Translations under genes and position numbers: made by a program
The notes under the pieces: model-generated
The model's input: the letters and a program-made list of their open reading frames with translations, nothing else
Databases searched by the model: none
What the model was told of the DNA's origin: nothing
Shown here: positions 6,230 to 8,318 of the stretch, piece by piece
How positions within the stretch are numbered: the first letter of the stretch is position 1
Layout: each line of letters opens with the position of its first letter
Origin: an uncultured Eubacteriales bacterium
GTDB taxonomy: Bacteria; Bacillota; Clostridia; Oscillospirales; Acutalibacteraceae
Reading direction: 5' to 3'
Assembly (NCBI GenBank): GCA_934463265.1
Contig: CAKSIU010000029.1
Location: forward strand, 1 to 8,318
DNA: 8,318 nt

Positions 6230-6235
6230 ATTATA
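6230..6235 (-). promoter_or_regulatory. Candidate -10 box for the paralogue operon
   Basis: TATAAT on the minus strand lies about 37 nt before the ATG at 6193, with AGGAGG between. No good -35 hexamer sits 16-18 nt upstream in the very AT-rich sequence, so the call rests on the -10 alone. Confidence 0.35.
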
Positions 6236-6368
6236 CTACAAAAATATTCAAAATATTTTCTAATTTAGCAAAAAAAGTAAAATCTATGTTTTATACTTAA
6301 AATGTTCTTGACCATATATTTTTTTATTGAAAAAGTTTCTATAATGAGTTTTTACATTATTGCTCTTT

Positions 6369-6440
6369 CCTGTGCCAAAACTTAACGGTATTGACATGAC
6401 TTTTGAGGTGTAGTAAATAGCCTGTGTCATAACTTACGGT
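6369..6440. repeat. Two imperfect direct repeats upstream of the resolvase gene
   Basis: TGTGCCAAAACTTAACGGT (from 6371) and TGTGTCATAACTTACGGT (from 6423), each preceded by CC, differ at a few bases and one gap. The second copy continues into an inverted pair, ACTTA...TAAGT (6432-6447). Repeats of this size next to a serine recombinase gene are what one expects of resolvase binding (res-type) sites. This is inferred from position. Confidence 0.4.
6391..6419 (+). promoter_or_regulatory. Candidate promoter of the resolvase gene
   Basis: A consensus TTGACA (6391-6396) is followed after 17 nt by TAAATA (6414-6419), a weak -10. It lies between the two direct repeats, so a recombinase bound there could repress its own gene. 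Confidence 0.4.
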
Positions 6441-6484
6441 CATAAGTGAACGTGAAAATTAAGGCTTTTTGGGGGAAATTTGAA

Positions 6485-6838
6485 ATGAAATACGGGTATG
6501 CAAGAGTAAGTTCTAAAAATCAAGATTTAGAGCTTCAAGTTAGTCAATTAAAATCTGAAAACTGTGAAATTATCTATCAAGAAAAATGGACAGGAACAAA
6601 AGTGGATAGACCAGAATTTCAGAAAGTGCTATCTACGTTACAAGATGGAGATACTTTAGTGGTTACAAAGTTAGATCGCCTTGCAAGAAATACAAAAGAG
6701 GGAATTGCTATTATAGATGATTTATTCAAGCGGAATATAAAGGTGCATGTGCTAAATGTAGGCTTATTGGAAAATACAACATTGGGGAGATTCTTGCTTC
6801 AAAATATATTATATTGTTCAGCTCATACCATCTATTGA
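6485..6838 (+). pseudogene. Serine recombinase (resolvase/invertase type), truncated after the catalytic domain
   Basis: The start at 6485 gives the usual family beginning (MKYGYARVSS) and has GGGGGA 9 nt upstream; an earlier GTG at 6446 adds residues that do not fit. The catalytic domain is recognisable. Ser9 lies in ARVS (the nucleophile, gamma-delta resolvase Ser10). Arg7, and Asp64, Arg65 and Arg68 in KLDRLARN, match the active-site cluster, and the NTTLGRF motif is at 97-103. Family resemblance stops at about residue 109 (position 6809), after which a foreign tail (YCSAHTIY) runs to a stop. The long E-helix and DNA-binding helix-turn-helix, normally extending the protein to about 185-200 aa, are missing. 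The remaining 117-aa polypeptide should not recombine DNA alone. The break adjoins an insertion-sequence end. Confidence 0.88.
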
Positions 6839-6845
6839 ATAATTT

Positions 6846-6992
6846 GACACTCTCCACAGCTAAATCAGGGAGATTCTTGCTTCACAAACCGTTGCCTACT
6901 AATTAGGTCTTACATAATTCCCCAAAGCTATATATTATGCTGCCATTAAGGACCGCCCTTATATCCTCATAGTGTTAAAACAAAGGTTATTA
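6846..6992 (-). mobile_element. Orphan right end of an IS200/IS605-type (TnpB) element with possible omega-RNA
   Basis: On the minus strand, GAAGCAAGAATCTCCC is followed by a TTTAG-containing loop and GGAGAGTGTC. This resembles the terminal hairpin downstream of tnpB in many IS200/IS605-family elements (from memory of the pattern CAAGAATCcCC...TTTAG...GGgGAGTGTC). Just inside lie short hairpins such as AAGG-GCGGT-CCTT and CCTAATTAGTAGG, as expected for the RNA that guides TnpB. No tnpB or tnpA reading frame is present in the window, so only the end survives. The inner boundary is uncertain. In an intact element the guide would be the flanking sequence to the left (about 6825-6845). Confidence 0.5.
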
Positions 6993-7051
6993 CGGATTTA
7001 TACAATAATTTTGGCAAAGTCAAATTTTTTCAATTAGTTCAGATGGTTTTG
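6974..7051 (+). other. Short coding-like remnant upstream of the group II intron
   Basis: One frame reads VKTKVITDLYNNFGKVKFFQ and then LVQMVL before running into the intron's first bases. The composition looks like real protein, unlike the other frames here. It could be the 5' exon of a gene invaded by the intron. I cannot assign a family and the stretch is short. Confidence 0.22.
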
Positions 7052-7052
7052 C

Positions 7053-7530
7053 GTACGCCCAGAAAGGGCTTTGTTTAAAATAAGAAGATGAAACTACGTC
7101 GCATAATAACGCGGCAAAGGGAAACAGTTAGTATATTTTAAAATAAGAGAGTTGAAAGGACGGAGAAAACGTGCAAAAACCAACAACTGAGATTTTGAAA
7201 CGTATTTTTTAAAATTCCAGCAAACACAAAAACAGCGTATACACTCGTCTTTACAGTTATCTACTGAGAGAAGACATTTATCTAATCGCATATCAAAAAA
7301 CTGAGCAAAAGTAAAGAGGCATTAACCAGAGGTATAGATACAGATACTGCAGATGGATTTTGGCAAGAATATCTCAAAAAAATAATAAAAGAGCTATCAA
7401 GTTGCGAGTATAAGCCCAAACCAGTATGCAGAGAATTTATCAGGAAAGCCAACGGAAAGATTCACCCGTTGGGAATACCTTCATTTAGAGATAAATTGGT
7501 ACAAGAAGTTGTGTGCAAGTTGTTCTGCAC
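7053..7530 (+). mobile_element. Group II intron remnant, internally deleted and 3'-truncated
   Basis: GTACGCCCAGAAAGGGC at 7053 resembles the conserved group II 5' end (GTGYGCCCAGATAGGG). Some 60 nt later GGCAAAGGGAAACAG (from 7112) resembles the sequence just before domain IV, and the intron-encoded reverse-transcriptase frame follows at 7171. Only about 120 nt separate the 5' end from the RT start, whereas domains I-III normally take several hundred, so most of the ribozyme is deleted. The element stops abruptly near 7530, where inverted-orientation phage genes begin; domains V-VI are absent. Splicing should be impossible. Confidence 0.6.
7171..7530 (+). pseudogene. Group II intron reverse transcriptase/maturase, N-terminal fragment
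   Basis: A GTG start with GGACGGAG upstream opens MQKPTTEILKRI. A TAA stop at 7210 interrupts the frame, but homology resumes directly (NSSKHK, YTRLYSYLLREDIYLIAYQK). At the A6 run 7295-7300 the frame shifts by one; removing one A restores QKLSKSKEALTRGID. The following part (7301-7525) is the N-terminal region and RT motifs 0-2 of group II RTs: GIDTDTADGF, YKPKPV, FIRKANGKIHPLGIPSFRDK, LVQEVV. The catalytic YADD region, maturase domain and endonuclease are all absent. The last frame runs on across the junction to a stop at 7577-7579, which is chimeric. Identity as a group II RT is firm; it cannot be functional. Confidence 0.85.
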
Positions 7531-7532
7531 GA

Positions 7533-7742
7533 TCACGCGTGCTCACACCAGTTGGTTTCTTTCGTTCTTGTGCCGATAATGAAATTCATTAGCGCCTTTG
7601 AAGTTTCTTTTTTAGAAATTTGAGAAATGTCGATTCTGTGCCGAGCAAAACAGTAACTGCACGCGTGAGAACAACCACTATAGTTATCAAAACGCATCGG
7701 CAAATCGCATAAATAGCACTGTGTCCCGCATTCAGGCATCAT
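7533..7742 (-). pseudogene. Phage-type radical-SAM protein, N-terminal fragment (69 aa)
   Basis: The start at 7740-7742 (MMPECG...) overlaps the stop of the ParB-like gene as ATGA, typical of a coupled phage operon. Two CxxxCxxC clusters follow: CGTQCYLC and CSHACSYC. The second, in SGCSHACSYCF, is the radical-SAM iron-sulfur motif. The phrase CDLPMRFDNYSGCSHAC matches what I recall of phage-encoded SPL-like radical-SAM proteins that sit beside ParB-like genes. Homology continues to TKETNWC and then breaks at about 7542, followed by EHA and a stop; family members are several times longer. The sequence beyond the break is the group II intron fragment on the opposite strand. The gene is therefore truncated by a rearrangement, and the product would lack most of the SAM-binding barrel. 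Confidence 0.75.
7534..7541. repeat. CACGCGTG palindrome at the rearrangement junction, repeated at 7660-7667
   Basis: The 8-bp palindrome CACGCGTG lies exactly where group II intron sequence meets the radical-SAM gene. The same 8 bases occur inside that gene at 7660-7667, where they encode part of SHACS. It may be a microhomology footprint of the rearrangement. Confidence 0.45.
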
Positions 7743-8318
7743 TCTACTCCCATTTCGGCCAAGCACAGCTCAATCAGCTTTTGCTTACCGTTCGAAGCGA
7801 GGTAGTCTTCCGCAGCATTTTTATATTCAAGAGGGAAGATGAGCGTCATTTTGAAAGTGTCTTGCTCGATTTCCCTTTGGCCAAGCTATTTTTCTAACAA
7901 GTCGTCTATAAAGTTTTCGCAAAGATTTTGCGTCTCATCCGCAAGTTTAAAGCCAAAATTCGTCATATCAAAATCAATGATATTATCGAGCTCCAAATTC
8001 AGCACATCGAAGTCAAAGCCAGTATTCATCGTGAGTTTGTTGTGCGCCAAAGTGTAAGCTTTTTTCTGCTGCTCACTCAAATGCGACAACCTGATAATTT
8101 CGATTTCATCAAAACCAAGCTGTTTTAACGCCTCGTAGCGCCCGTGACCTTCGATAATGACACCGTTTTCATCAATTGCGATAGGGTCGTTGTTCCCAAA
8201 CTCCTGGATGGACTTTTTTTATTTGCTCAATCTGTTCAGGCGGGTGAAGTTTTGCATTGTTTTCATAGGGTTTAATTGCATCTATGCTTATTTTTTCTAT
8301 TTTCAATGTGTGTTTTTC
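7739..8318 (-). pseudogene. Phage ParB-like nuclease-domain protein, frameshifted and incomplete at its 5' end
   Basis: The frame enters from beyond the window. LKIEKISIDAIKPYENNAKL and HPPEQIEQIKK are a typical ParB/Srx-fold N-terminus. At the A7 run 8213-8219 the frame shifts; removing one A restores KKSIQEFGNNDPIAIDENG. Next comes the core motif IIEGHGRYEALKQLGF (GHGRYEA, the ParB GxxR box), then LSHLSEQQKKAYTLAHNKL, found in the phage ParB-like/modification-associated family. A second lesion, a TAG at 7886-7888 after FIDDLLEK, interrupts the frame. Homologous sequence continues (REIEQDTFKMTLIFPLEYK...LIELCLAEMGVE) to a TGA at 7739 overlapping the radical-SAM start. Such proteins sit in prophage DNA-packaging or DNA-modification modules. 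With two lesions it is probably dead, though the A7 lesion could be an assembly error. Confidence 0.8.

Noticed and set aside
6485..6838. IS607-type transposase paired with the IS605-like end
   Set aside because: IS607 TnpA starts with a MerR-like DNA-binding domain before the recombinase fold; this protein starts directly with the catalytic MKYGYARVSS, as in resolvases and invertases.
6974..7051. Type VI secretion TssG-like start suggested by the phrase KFFQLVQ
   Set aside because: The resemblance is a few residues in a 26-codon stretch with no other secretion genes nearby; too weak to name.
7094..7291. Minus-strand ORF of 65 aa opposite the intron RT fragment
   Set aside because: The plus strand shows clear group II RT homology here; the minus ORF has no recognisable motif.
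7839..8128. Two plus-strand ORFs opposite the ParB-like gene
   Set aside because: Both lie on the antisense of recognisable ParB-like codons and read as low-complexity Ser/Lys- or Ile-rich sequence.

Overview
The window is AT-rich and gives the picture of a low-GC Firmicute, probably a Clostridia-type bacterium. The evidence is strong AGGAGG-type ribosome sites, Gram-positive-style signal peptides, a BspA-type leucine-rich-repeat surface protein, and relics of Clostridia-type mobile elements. The exact organism cannot be named from the sequence.

Left edge (1-420): a 52-codon minus-strand gene with an excellent ribosome site encodes what looks like the C-terminal part of a MazE/AbrB-type antitoxin. 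It is followed by a bidirectional hairpin and an otherwise gene-poor stretch with two inverted repeats.

Main block (421-6240, all minus strand): a cluster of exported proteins. Read in the direction of transcription it holds (i) a 267-aa secreted protein whose frame very likely continues, through an A9 tract, into a 41-residue tail (294 aa in total) ending 3 nt before the next start; (ii) a 361-aa paralogue sharing a cysteine motif (CGCKTC) and an NTLPR/NVNFGKKDG block; (iii) two tandem copies of a unit made of a tiny ORF plus a GNRA-like hairpin terminator; (iv) an 885-aa BspA-like LRR protein with a C-terminal membrane helix and a cysteine-rich tail; and (v) a 180-aa exported protein 29 bp downstream of it. 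The paralogous pair looks like one transcription unit and the BspA gene plus the 180-aa gene like a second. None of the small exported proteins belongs to a family I recognise, so this block is the most likely place for something undescribed. A cell-surface or host-interaction role is inferred only from the export signals and the BspA repeats.

Right block (6360-8318): a graveyard of mobile DNA. It contains a serine resolvase cut off after its catalytic domain, with repeated possible binding sites upstream; an orphan IS200/IS605-type right end with no tnpB; a short coding-like remnant; the 5' end and early reverse-transcriptase part of a group II intron that has lost most of its ribozyme; and, head-on to it, a truncated radical-SAM gene overlapping a frameshifted phage-type ParB-like gene. 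Three broken or altered reading frames in the window are each explained by one base in an A-run. Either this is decay by slippage or the assembly has homopolymer errors, and the two must be separated before any frameshift is interpreted biologically.
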